Shown here in pieces: positions 39,395 through 47,685 of a stretch of 52,089 nt of DNA. This DNA is from Holophagaceae bacterium (GTDB taxonomy: Bacteria > Acidobacteriota > Holophagae > Holophagales > Holophagaceae), in NCBI GenBank assembly GCA_025357545.1, contig JANXPB010000212.1, positions 1 to 52,089 of the forward strand, read 5' to 3'. A program made the position numbers and the translations under genes. The notes under the pieces were generated by a model that saw nothing but the letters and a program-made list of their open reading frames with translations, had not been told where the DNA came from and did not search any database. Every line of letters starts with the position of its first letter. Positions within the stretch are counted from its first letter, which is position 1.

Positions 39395-39491
39395 GGAACC
39401 TCCAAGGGGATGACCCCAGGTTCTCATGATTTGACGGCCCGCCCGAAGCCCTCCAACTGAGGCCCAGAAATCACGGCTCGTCACTGTCGGT

Positions 39492-40616
39492 CTAATGATA
39501 GGTCTGCGTCCGTGAACCCGGGGGGCCTGCGCTGCTCACCTTCAGCACACCCCGGCGGATCAGCTTAGCGAAAATGGACAAGCATTCTTCCGGGGGGAAG
39601 GGGCTCACGGCGATGAGGTCGCGGATGCTCCACACTCCGTTCACCCGTGTGGCCAGGAAGGCCTCGCTGGATTCCATGTGGGTCTGCATGAGCTCGTCCA
39701 TGCCCAGGGCCAATTCCAGAATCTGGTCCTGGTCCAGGCTCCGGTCTTCGATCTTGTGCTGCACGGCCTCCAGCATCCGGGTGGCCTCGGTCATGCGCGG
39801 GTCCTGCTGGAGCAGCCGCCGCAGCTCAGCCTGGGCCTCCTGCAGCTTCTCTTTTTCGATGAGGGCCTTGGCCTTCTGCAGCTGGGCTTGGGAGGTGTCG
39901 TTCAAATGACCACCCGGATCGACGACCCGGATCATGCCCCGTTCGAGCATGGCATGCAGGTGCTGGCTCAGCAGGAATTCCGGCCGTCGCATCTCTTTCA
40001 TGAGGTCGCTCACTGTCTTGCGCTCGTCCAGGCGGAACAGCACTTCGGCGTCCTCTGGAGCCAGGGGCAGCATATCGGCGATGACCTCCGAGACGGGCCC
40101 TAATACCGCGTCCGCACCCTTGATGACCTGGCGGATGACCTTCCATTCATCCACGCGCCGGGCCCCTTCCAGCACGATGCCAGTGACCTCAAGGCTCAGC
40201 AACATCGTCTTATGGTCCGGCTGGCGGTTGTCATGAAATTCGAAAGTGCCCAGCTCCCACAGAAACGTGTCGTAGATGCTTTCCTCGGTCTTTGTCTGGA
40301 CGATGCGGCGGATCTCGGTTTCGCTGATGAGGTTCCGGTTCACCAGGATCTTCCCCAGCACCTGATTTTCATCCTCCTGGGCGGCCAGGGCTTCCTGCAA
40401 TTGCGTTTCGGTGATGCGATTCGAGGACAGCAAGTACTGGCCCAGGTAGTCCCGGGGGTCCGAGGACCAGACCGAAGAGACCTTGCCATCCGAGAAGCTG
40501 ATGCGCTTGGCATGTTGGGCGCCCTTGATTTCCAGGACCCCGGTCTTCTTGCCCACGGCCAGCCACTGGAAGATATCCTCCAGCCCCATGGTGGCAAGTT
40601 CGCCCTTCAACCCCAT
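39492..40616 (-). CDS. DUF4388 (PATAN) domain regulatory protein
   Basis: A 374-residue cytoplasmic protein. The N-terminal MGLKGELATMGLEDIFQWLAVGKKTGVLEIK with SFSDGKVSSVWSSDPRDYLGQYLL is the DUF4388/PATAN domain, common in acidobacterial and deltaproteobacterial signalling proteins. A middle region (about 190-250) resembles a winged-helix-like segment, followed by a helical repeat region (AQLQKAKALIEKEKLQEAQAELRRLL) and a C-terminal LIRRGVLKV helix. I start it at ATG 40616, with AAGGA upstream; ATG 40643 is open but lacks a site. It likely relays a signal, possibly with a two-component system not present here. Confidence 0.8.
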   Translation of the reverse strand: MGLKGELATMGLEDIFQWLAVGKKTGVLEIKGAQHAKRISFSDGKVSSVWSSDPRDYLGQYLLSSNRITETQLQEALAAQEDENQVLGKILVNRNLISETEIRRIVQTKTEESIYDTFLWELGTFEFHDNRQPDHKTMLLSLEVTGIVLEGARRVDEWKVIRQVIKGADAVLGPVSEVIADMLPLAPEDAEVLFRLDERKTVSDLMKEMRRPEFLLSQHLHAMLERGMIRVVDPGGHLNDTSQAQLQKAKALIEKEKLQEAQAELRRLLQQDPRMTEATRMLEAVQHKIEDRSLDQDQILELALGMDELMQTHMESSEAFLATRVNGVWSIRDLIAVSPFPPEECLSIFAKLIRRGVLKVSSAGPPGSRTQTYH

Positions 40617-40709
40617 CCAGGTTTCCTTTTCCCTGACCCGCATCTGACGCAGGCAAGTATTTTACGCACAGAAGAAAAAGTCATCCCACCGACCGGCAGA
40701 ATTGGCCCG

Positions 40710-41687
40710 TTAAAGTTTTGTAACCAAGGCTTTGAGCGCCTTCAACAAGCGGCCAGGATGGTGCCGCGCCACTGGCGCATCAAGGTCCAGCAGCGGTTCC
40801 GAAGTCACGGGAACCCCCAGCACCACCGGGCCTGAAGGCAGGACGGGGGAGCCTCCCTCCGCGCGGTACCGGGTTAAAAGCTCTGGGCCAGGCAGGGTTT
40901 CATTGGCCAATACCGCCGTGGGCTGGATGCCGCCGATGTCCTGCAAGGCCTGGATATGCGCCGCCAGATCCAGACCGCTGGTCTCGCCAGGTTCGGTCAT
41001 TAGGTTGGCCACATAGATGATCGGCGCGGAAGAATTCTGGAGGGCCTGGCGCAATTCCGGGATCAGCAGATTAGGCAGAGTGGAGGTATAGAGGCTGCCC
41101 GGCGCCAGCAGGACCAGGTCCGCCCGCAGGATCGCGAGCATAGCCTCCGGCAGCGGTTCCGGGGCTTCAGGCACCAACCAGATGCGCTGGATGGAGGCGG
41201 TGGCCTCATTGACGGCGGTCTCGCCGACGTAGCGGTGGCCCTCCACGTCTTCGGCACAGAGTGTGACCGGCACCGTCGTGGAGGGGTAGAGCCGGCCAGC
41301 GGTCACCAGCACGCCGCTCAATTGCCGGATGGCCTTCACCCAGTCGCCGGTGATGTCCACCATGGCCAGGAGCATCAGGTTGCCCAGGCTGTGTCCGGCC
41401 AGGCTGCCTTCCCCCTTGAACCGGTAGCTCAGCAGATCGCTGAGGATGGATTCCTCCCGGGTGAGCGCCGAGAGGCAGTTGCGAAGGTCGCCGGGCGGGA
41501 TGCCGCCCAGTTCTTCCCGCAACCTTCCCGAAGATCCGCCATTGTCCGAGACCGTGACGATGCCGGTGATCTGCCACGGCTGTTCGGGCCGCTCAGCTTC
41601 GGATTTCAGCGCCCGCAGCAGGGCTGCCAACCCGGTACCGCCCCCGAGGGTGACCACGCGGAGGGGTTGGTCCGGATGGAGGGCCAT
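40710..41687 (-). CDS. yvcK: YvcK/CofD-like gluconeogenesis factor
   Basis: A 325-residue UDP-sugar-binding protein of the YvcK family. The hallmark motifs are VVTLGGGTGLAALLRALK near the N-terminus, VTVSDNGGSSGRLR and GDLRNCLSAL. In Bacillus YvcK is needed for growth on gluconeogenic carbon and for cell-wall homeostasis, binding UDP-GlcNAc; it is related to CofD but not itself an F420 enzyme. It ends 94 bp before the DUF4388 gene on the same strand. Confidence 0.92.
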   Translation of the reverse strand: MALHPDQPLRVVTLGGGTGLAALLRALKSEAERPEQPWQITGIVTVSDNGGSSGRLREELGGIPPGDLRNCLSALTREESILSDLLSYRFKGEGSLAGHSLGNLMLLAMVDITGDWVKAIRQLSGVLVTAGRLYPSTTVPVTLCAEDVEGHRYVGETAVNEATASIQRIWLVPEAPEPLPEAMLAILRADLVLLAPGSLYTSTLPNLLIPELRQALQNSSAPIIYVANLMTEPGETSGLDLAAHIQALQDIGGIQPTAVLANETLPGPELLTRYRAEGGSPVLPSGPVVLGVPVTSEPLLDLDAPVARHHPGRLLKALKALVTKL

Positions 41688-41738
41688 GGGGTTTGGGTTG
41701 GGGTTGTCGGTCTAGGAGTCCAGGCGCATCAGATGCGG

Positions 41739-42254
41739 CTAGGAACGCTCGATGGCCGCGAAGGGCGCCGTGTTGCGCACGCCATCAAAATCCGTCTCGA
41801 GCCGGTACAGGTGCAGCAGGTCTCCGTCCAGCAGCAGCGATCGGTTCAATGCCTCGGCGGCGGCCTCGGCATCGCCCATCTGCGCGAAAGCCGAAGCCTT
41901 GAGGAACTGCAGGATGCCGTTGGTGGGCTCGGCGGCGATGGCCTTGTCCAGCAGGGTCAAGGCCCCTTGGGAGTCGCCGCGGTTCAGCAGCCACTGGGCG
42001 TCCCCTTCGGGCCGGGCGGCGCCCTTGGGTGCCTTGGCGGTCTTGCGTTCGCACAAGGCCAGGTAATTGCGCACCGTGCGTTCAAGGGTCAGGCTGCCGG
42101 CCTCCTTGGCGGGTCCCACCAAGGCCTGGAACAGCTCCGTGGCCTCGGCATATTTCTTGGCCTCAACCAAGGCGAGGGCCTTGGAGAGCTGGCTGTCAAC
42201 CGCCTTGGGAAGGATAGGAGCAGCAGCCGTACCCGATGATTTCGCCTTGGCCAT
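41739..42254 (-). CDS. tetratricopeptide-like helical protein
   Basis: A 171-residue cytoplasmic protein. An alanine/lysine-rich N-terminus is followed by helical pairs resembling TPRs: LSKALALVEAKKYAEATELFQAL, then WLLNRGDSQGALTLLDKAIAAEPTNGI and FLKASAFAQMGDAEAAAEALNRSLLL. Such repeats mediate protein-protein contacts. ATG 42254 has GAGGA five bases upstream. It lies 51 bp before yvcK on the same strand and could share its transcript. No partner is identified. Confidence 0.7.
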   Translation of the reverse strand: MAKAKSSGTAAAPILPKAVDSQLSKALALVEAKKYAEATELFQALVGPAKEAGSLTLERTVRNYLALCERKTAKAPKGAARPEGDAQWLLNRGDSQGALTLLDKAIAAEPTNGILQFLKASAFAQMGDAEAAAEALNRSLLLDGDLLHLYRLETDFDGVRNTAPFAAIERS

Positions 42255-42339
42255 TCGATTCCTCACTGATGGATGGGACCTGAATGATACCTCAGGCTAC
42301 CAACCTTGATTCAACCACGGAAAGGCCAGAAGGCGGCTG

Positions 42340-43560
42340 TCACTGCTTGAAGAGCACCGACTCGCGGTTCAGCAGGCGGGTGGATATCCAGGCCATGCCG
42401 CCCGCGAGCCCGGTGGTCATGAGGAAGGCCAGGATGTACTGCCAGGCGACGGCCTGGTGCGAGAAGAGCTTCCGGATAGTGAGCGCCACGTTGAGCACCG
42501 GGATGTAGGGCAGCGCCGCCATCTTGTCCAGGCCCGGCGCCATGGAGAAGACGCCCAACATGATGACCACGAAAATGCCCGGCGTGATGGCGGTCATGGC
42601 CTCCCGGGTGTTCTTGGCCTGGGTGCCCAGAAACAGGATGATGCTCGAGAAGAAGAGGCCCAAAGGGATCAGCAGCAGCAAAGTAAGCATCAACGTCGAG
42701 GGGCTGGCCATGTCCGCGAGTTTCACCGTCTCCATGGCCGCCCCGCCTTGCATAGCCTCCGCTGTGGCGATCTGGCGTCCCAGCAGGATGAAACTCAAAT
42801 TCATCGCGACGATGTTCATGATGGTGCCCAGCACGCCGATGGAGAAGGTGGCCAGCAGCTTGCCCCAGATGATGTGGGTCCGTGGCAGGGAGGTGGACAG
42901 CAGGCTCAGCAGGGTGTGCCGTTCCTTTTCGCCGGCGGTCATATAGGCGCCGTGCTGCATGGCATTCGTGTAGAGCCCGATAAGCAGGATATAAGGCACC
43001 CACATGCCCAGCACCTTGCTGAGCTCCAGCGCCAGATCGCTGGCCTTCTCCTTGACCAGATTGGTGGGGTTGGGCAGGTCCTTGGGGGCTTTGATGGCCT
43101 CCAGCCGCGCGGCCACCCAGGCCTTGTCCTGCTTTTCCAGGGTGTCCTTCAGGCGCTTCATGGCGTACTCGGAACTGCTTTCGCTTTCATCCACCATGGC
43201 CTTGATAGTGAAGGGCTCCTGCTTCTGGAGCTTGGCCGCGGCATCCGCGTCCACTTCGATGGCGAGATCCAGCTTCTGGTCCCGCAGGGCCTGTTTCAGA
43301 TCCCCGCTCGGAGTATCCATCACCAGGAAATCCTTCGAATCAAGGCTGAGGATGGGTTTCAGCGCATTGCTCGGATCCACCACCACGATGCGGCTGGCCT
43401 GGCCGTGGCGCCGGTCCCGGTCCCCCTGGGCCATCTTGGTCATCATGGTGAAGATGGCCGGGTACAGGATGAGCGGCATGATGAACGTGAAGAATAGCGT
43501 CCGCTTGTCCTTGCTGAATTCCATCCATTCCTTCTTGAAGATCAGACCCACGCCCCTCAT
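42340..43560 (-). CDS. ABC-2 type permease, NatB-like
   Basis: A 406-residue exporter permease. The first membrane helix follows KKEWMEFSKDKRTLFFTFIMPLILYPAIFTMM; a large extracytoplasmic domain of about 150 residues comes next, then at least five helices from residue about 175 on (YILLIGLYTNAMQ, LLLLIPLGLFFSSIILFLG). The arrangement matches NatB/CcmB-like ABC-2 permeases of sodium or drug efflux systems. It overlaps the ATPase gene by four bases (ATGA). Substrate unknown. Confidence 0.84.
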   Translation of the reverse strand: MRGVGLIFKKEWMEFSKDKRTLFFTFIMPLILYPAIFTMMTKMAQGDRDRRHGQASRIVVVDPSNALKPILSLDSKDFLVMDTPSGDLKQALRDQKLDLAIEVDADAAAKLQKQEPFTIKAMVDESESSSEYAMKRLKDTLEKQDKAWVAARLEAIKAPKDLPNPTNLVKEKASDLALELSKVLGMWVPYILLIGLYTNAMQHGAYMTAGEKERHTLLSLLSTSLPRTHIIWGKLLATFSIGVLGTIMNIVAMNLSFILLGRQIATAEAMQGGAAMETVKLADMASPSTLMLTLLLLIPLGLFFSSIILFLGTQAKNTREAMTAITPGIFVVIMLGVFSMAPGLDKMAALPYIPVLNVALTIRKLFSHQAVAWQYILAFLMTTGLAGGMAWISTRLLNRESVLFKQ

Positions 43561-44312
43561 CGCGCACCCCCCGCCGCCAATTGAAAGAAGACTTCATCCA
43601 GCGTGCGCACCGAATAGCGCCCGAGTATCTCTCGGGGCGGTGCATCGCCGTAGAGCTCGCCGTCGAAGATGATCCCCACCCGGTCGCAGATCTCGTCCAC
43701 CAGCGGCATGACGTGGGTGCTGACAATGACCGTTCGGCCCTCGCTCTTCATGACCCGGAGCAAGTCCAGCACAGTTTTGGCCGTGAGCACGTCCAGCCCT
43801 GTGGTGGGTTCGTCGAAGATCACCACCTTGGGGTCGTGGAGGAGGGCGCGGGCGATGGAGACCTTCTGCTTCTGGCCCGAGGAGAGGCCGTCCATCTTCA
43901 CATCCGAGAAATCAGCGAGCTGCAGCTTTTCCAGCAGGTAGATGCCGCGCCGCTCAGCGATGGTGGGATCGACGCCCTGAAACTCCCCGAAGAGCCGCAG
44001 CAGTTCCCGGGGAGTGAAGCGTTCGTACACATTCATGTCAGTGGAGAGGAAGCCCAGTTTCCCGCGGACCTTTTCGCCTTCCTTCTGGGTGTCCAGGCCG
44101 CAGACCTCGATGTGGCCCTGGTCCGGCTGCATGAGCGTGGCGATCATGCGCAGCGTGGTGGACTTCCCGGCGCCATTGGGGCCCAGCAACCCGTAGATTT
44201 CCCCGGGCTGGACCGTGAAGGAGATCCCGCGCACGGCCTCGATGCGCTTCTTCGATTTGGTCTTCCGGTCTTTCACCGTGAAGGCTTTGTGCAGATTCGT
44301 CACCTGGATCAC
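43557..44312 (-). CDS. ABC transporter ATPase, NatA-like
   Basis: A 251-residue ABC ATPase. Walker A is GPNGAGKST, the signature is LSSGQKQKVSIARAL, Walker B is VVIFDEPTTGLD and the switch histidine is in STHVMPLVDEI. It has an insertion of basic residues (KDRKTKSKKR) near residue 20. The start is GTG 44312 with AGGAG five bases upstream. It drives the permease encoded immediately downstream. By similarity to NatAB it may export sodium or a small molecule. Confidence 0.9.
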   Translation of the reverse strand: MIQVTNLHKAFTVKDRKTKSKKRIEAVRGISFTVQPGEIYGLLGPNGAGKSTTLRMIATLMQPDQGHIEVCGLDTQKEGEKVRGKLGFLSTDMNVYERFTPRELLRLFGEFQGVDPTIAERRGIYLLEKLQLADFSDVKMDGLSSGQKQKVSIARALLHDPKVVIFDEPTTGLDVLTAKTVLDLLRVMKSEGRTVIVSTHVMPLVDEICDRVGIIFDGELYGDAPPREILGRYSVRTLDEVFFQLAAGGAR

Positions 44313-44434
44313 GGGAACTCCTACCTGGGCAATGGAGCAAGTCTACGGGAGTCCCGCACCCCGCCTGGCGCCCATCGGTGAACGGGGCAGGGGAATCGGC
44401 GAGCGGCGGAAGGGGTGGGATGGATGGAATGGAA

Positions 44435-44548
44435 TCTGGGTTCTGGGTCCTGAGGTTCAGTTCGGTGGCAGCCCATGGCCGTACTGAATATCTGACGGTG
44501 CCCGGAGGCGCCTATAGATATTGGTAGCCCAGGACCCAGGATTCAACC
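44435..44548. repeat. inverted-repeat element, CTGGGTCCTGAG family, copy 2
   Basis: The left end has tctgggttctgggtcctgag (44435-44454); the right end holds the inverse (cccaggacccagg, 44528-44540, then attcaacct). The arms share CTGGGTCCTG with the element at 38534-38662. The right boundary coincides with the uppP stop codon, and the left side lies in the leader of the NatA-like gene. Inside, atatctgacgg... and ...ctatagatat form a further short inverted pair. Confidence 0.65.
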
Positions 44549-45427
44549 TCACCGATGTGGCATCGTGCTTACGTAAAAGAGGCCGTCCACCCCCACGGTC
44601 CCCAGAATCAGCATCAACGAGCCCATGCACAGGCAGTAGAAGGCGAAACCGTTCAGCTTCGGCGCCTTGGTGAAGCGGTCCAGCAGGCCGATGGCGAAGT
44701 AGCCCGAGATGGCCGCCACCACGACGCCCACGATGCAGGCCCCCAATGGGCTCACGGAGCCCTCGGGAAACCTCAGCTCTTCAGGAAGGGGCAAGTGTTG
44801 GATCAGAGGTTTGATCAAGTCCTTGGTCTCCACCAGCGCCGCCGCGGCGATGGTGGGGATGCCCAGGAGGAAGCTGAAGCGGGTGGATTCCGGCAGTTTC
44901 AAGCCGCGGAACACGCCCATGGAAATGGTCGAACCGCTGCGGCTCAGCCCAAAGCCACCGCCCAGGCCCTGGATGGCGCCGATGGCCAGGGCGTCCTTGG
45001 CGTTCATCTCCACGACCTCGCGGCCCACTTGTTTCTGGCTCCGTTCGTTGGCCATGTAGAGCATCCAGGCGGTCACCAGCAGACCGATTCCGTAGACCCA
45101 CAGATGCGCCTTGGCCGCCTCTTTAACCGCTTTGGTGGCCAGCCCCAGAATGCCCGTCGGGATCATCGCGATAAAGAGCCAAAGCGCCAATCTGCGGCCC
45201 TCAGCATCCTTTCCGACGATACCCAGCAGCACCTGCAGCACTTCTTTTCGGAAATACACAAAAAGGGCCAGCAGGGTCCCCACATGCAGCAGCACGTCGA
45301 AGGCCAGGGGCATGCCCCGCCCCAGCATTAGGTGCTCCGCCAAGGTCAGGTGGGCGGTGGACGACACCGGCAGGAATTCCGTCAGCCCTTGGATTAGGCC
45401 GAGAAGGATGGCGTGCCAAAGCTGCAT
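44549..45427 (-). CDS. uppP: undecaprenyl-diphosphatase
   Basis: A 292-residue polytopic membrane enzyme (BacA family) that regenerates the undecaprenyl-phosphate carrier for cell-wall synthesis; it also confers bacitracin tolerance. The first motif is LIQGLTEFLPVSSTAHL and the second GLSRSGSTISMGVFRGL. The second motif usually begins P-G-x-S-R-S; here the proline position is phenylalanine (FGLSRS), while the serines and arginine are kept. About eight membrane segments are visible. ATG 45427 has GGAG seven bases upstream. Confidence 0.92.
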   Translation of the reverse strand: MQLWHAILLGLIQGLTEFLPVSSTAHLTLAEHLMLGRGMPLAFDVLLHVGTLLALFVYFRKEVLQVLLGIVGKDAEGRRLALWLFIAMIPTGILGLATKAVKEAAKAHLWVYGIGLLVTAWMLYMANERSQKQVGREVVEMNAKDALAIGAIQGLGGGFGLSRSGSTISMGVFRGLKLPESTRFSFLLGIPTIAAAALVETKDLIKPLIQHLPLPEELRFPEGSVSPLGACIVGVVVAAISGYFAIGLLDRFTKAPKLNGFAFYCLCMGSLMLILGTVGVDGLFYVSTMPHR

Positions 45428-45678
45428 GTAGGATCTCCAGGCGAATCCTCCAGCTTAGCTGTTCGGGCGGTTTTCTCCGGGCCAGGAATCGCCAGGAACG
45501 ACAATGGCACCGGTGTAACGGCCAACGGAATGAATGTCGGCGGCCAATCTGCGGCGGAAACTACCGTTCGCCTTGGAGCTAGGGAATTGGATCGAATTCC
45601 AGGCCTTCCGTCACCCAGGCGCCGAACTCTCCGTTCCACCTGTATTCAACGGAGCTCAGTTGTGGTGTCGTTAGTCCC

Positions 45679-46716
45679 ATGAAACTTCTCGATTTCCGCT
45701 CCGACACCGTCACCAAGCCCTCTCCCGAAATGCGCACCGCCATGGCCAACGCTGAAGTCGGGGATGACGTACTGGAGCGCGACCCCACCCTGGACCGCCT
45801 GGAGCGCCGGGTGGCAGAGTTGCTGGGAAAGGAGGCCGGGCTGTGGACGCCCACCGGCTGCATGGCCAACGGCATCGCCATGATGCTGCACCTCCAGCGG
45901 GGCGACCGCTTCTTCGCCCCGGCCCAGGCCCACGTGCTGGGCTCAGAGCTGGGCACCGCGGCCTGGCTGGCGGGGGGCATGCCCGAAGCCCTGCCCTGGG
46001 AAGGAAAACCGGGCCGCATCTCCGCCGACCAGGTGCGCCACGCCGCGGGGAATTCTGGCCCTTACTACACCCTGCGTTCAAGGCTACTGGCCCTGGAGAA
46101 CACCCACAATTTCGCGGGCGGCACCTGCCTGAGTCTCCAGGACCACCGGGAGCTCACGGCGGCGGCCCGCGAAAAGAACCTGGTGGTCCATCTGGACGGT
46201 GCCCGCCTGTGGCACGCCGCCGCCGCACTGGAAGCGCCTCTGCACGAGCTGTCCGAGGGCGCGGACACCGTGAGCGTTTGCCTCAGCAAGGGCCTCGGCG
46301 CGCCCATGGGCTCCCTGCTCTGCGGTTCCAAGGACGCCCTTGAATCGGCCCGGCGCCTCCGGAAAATGCTAGGGGGCGGCGTGCGCCAAGGCGGCGTGAT
46401 GGGTGCTGCGGGCCTGGTGGCCCTGGACTACCTGCCCCGAATCCACGAGGACCATGCCAAGGCGCGTGACCTTGCCGAAGGCTTGCGTGCCTTGGGGTTC
46501 ACGTTGGAGACCCCGGAAACCAACATCCTGCTAGTGCCGGTGGCGTCCGTGCCCAAAGCCACCGAGCTGCTCCGCAATATCGGCGTCCTGGTCACGAACG
46601 TGGGCGCCTCCCTGCGCTTCATCACCCACCGCGACATCGAGGCCGCAGAAGTCAAAGAAGCCTTGGCCCGGCTGGCAGGTTGCGCCGCAGCCATCTGCAC
46701 CGGCCTGGCCGTTTGA
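45679..46716 (+). CDS. ltaE: low-specificity L-threonine aldolase
   Basis: A 345-residue PLP enzyme of fold type I that cleaves threonine/allo-threonine to glycine and acetaldehyde. The N-terminus MKLLDFRSDTVTKPSPEMR and VGDDVLERDPT are family hallmarks; the PLP lysine is K204 in VCLSKGLGAPMGS, and HLDGARLWHA carries the cofactor-binding aspartate and arginine. The 250 bp upstream contain no other gene. The next gene follows 80 bp downstream. Confidence 0.93.
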   Translation: MKLLDFRSDTVTKPSPEMRTAMANAEVGDDVLERDPTLDRLERRVAELLGKEAGLWTPTGCMANGIAMMLHLQRGDRFFAPAQAHVLGSELGTAAWLAGGMPEALPWEGKPGRISADQVRHAAGNSGPYYTLRSRLLALENTHNFAGGTCLSLQDHRELTAAAREKNLVVHLDGARLWHAAAALEAPLHELSEGADTVSVCLSKGLGAPMGSLLCGSKDALESARRLRKMLGGGVRQGGVMGAAGLVALDYLPRIHEDHAKARDLAEGLRALGFTLETPETNILLVPVASVPKATELLRNIGVLVTNVGASLRFITHRDIEAAEVKEALARLAGCAAAICTGLAV

Positions 46717-46796
46717 TTCCAGAAGATCCGTGGGACGGATTCTCCTGGGGTCTAAGCGATGCGTGGGGTGATCCGTAGTGCAAGCAGGGGGTCACC

Positions 46797-47666
46797 ATGC
46801 GGGATGGCGGTTGGAGCAATGGGGACTCGCCGCCGCCGGGCCATCACAGAACTTGGCTCAAATGGGTGCTGGGTGGGGCGGGCCTGGCCATCGCCATTCC
46901 GCTCCTGATCGGTGGCACCATCGGCAGCATGGCGCTCCGGAACCGGGCCCGGATTTGGCCGGCGGTCCGCACCATCCACACCCGCCTGCAGACCGATGAG
47001 GGCGCTCGGGACCTCTTCCTGAAAAACCCAGCCTTGGCGGACACCTACGCCGACAGCCAAACCTTTGTGGAAACGGCTCGGGACTGGCGGGACAAGATCG
47101 GCGCCCTTCCCGTTCAGCAGCCCTCCGAGGGTCCCAGCTATCAACTCAGGTATGAGCCTGACGAAGCCGGTGCTGCCATTCAGGGCTTGGGGGGAGCCTG
47201 GATGAGTGTGGATATCCAGGGTGGCACCCTGGCGGGGCCCATCCGGGGCGAGGGCCTCACCCACCTGCTGTTCGGGGTGGACGAGAAGGGTCTTGAGGCC
47301 GCCCGGGAAGCGGCCAACACATTCCGGACTCAACATGAATGGAATGACTTCCGGAATCTGATGCTCCAGTGCGGCGATGACCGGCTGGCGGCCAAATTGT
47401 ATGCAAAGGAACCAGGCCTGCAGGCCACCTACCGCAGCCAGTCCGCCTTCCTGGAGCACCTGCGGACCCTCCGCCTGGGCCTTGCGGGGCTGCCTGTCGA
47501 GCGCCGCGACGGCGCCCATGACTTCAGCATCCAAACCATTCAATCGCCCCTCGGGCACACCCGGAAATTGGCCTACCAGCGCCCCGACGGCCAGCTCCTG
47601 GTCGCCATCTGGGGTGACGGGCAACTCACCCGGGTGGAACTCCGCCTCGCAGCCAATCCCGGATGA
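46797..47666 (+). CDS. membrane-anchored protein of unknown function
   Basis: A 289-residue protein. One membrane segment (about 23-48, WVLGGAGLAIAIPLLIGGTIGSMAL) follows a short polar N-terminus. The remaining 240 residues are predicted outside or inside without a recognisable domain; two regions look related to each other (LKNPALADTYADSQTFVETARDWRDKIGALPV and YAKEPGLQATYRSQSAFLEHLRTLRLGLAGLPV), suggesting an internal duplication of about 170 residues. ATG 46797 has AGGGGG upstream. Confidence 0.7.
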   Translation: MRDGGWSNGDSPPPGHHRTWLKWVLGGAGLAIAIPLLIGGTIGSMALRNRARIWPAVRTIHTRLQTDEGARDLFLKNPALADTYADSQTFVETARDWRDKIGALPVQQPSEGPSYQLRYEPDEAGAAIQGLGGAWMSVDIQGGTLAGPIRGEGLTHLLFGVDEKGLEAAREAANTFRTQHEWNDFRNLMLQCGDDRLAAKLYAKEPGLQATYRSQSAFLEHLRTLRLGLAGLPVERRDGAHDFSIQTIQSPLGHTRKLAYQRPDGQLLVAIWGDGQLTRVELRLAANPG

Positions 47667-47685
47667 ACGAGGCCCGGAACCGAGG

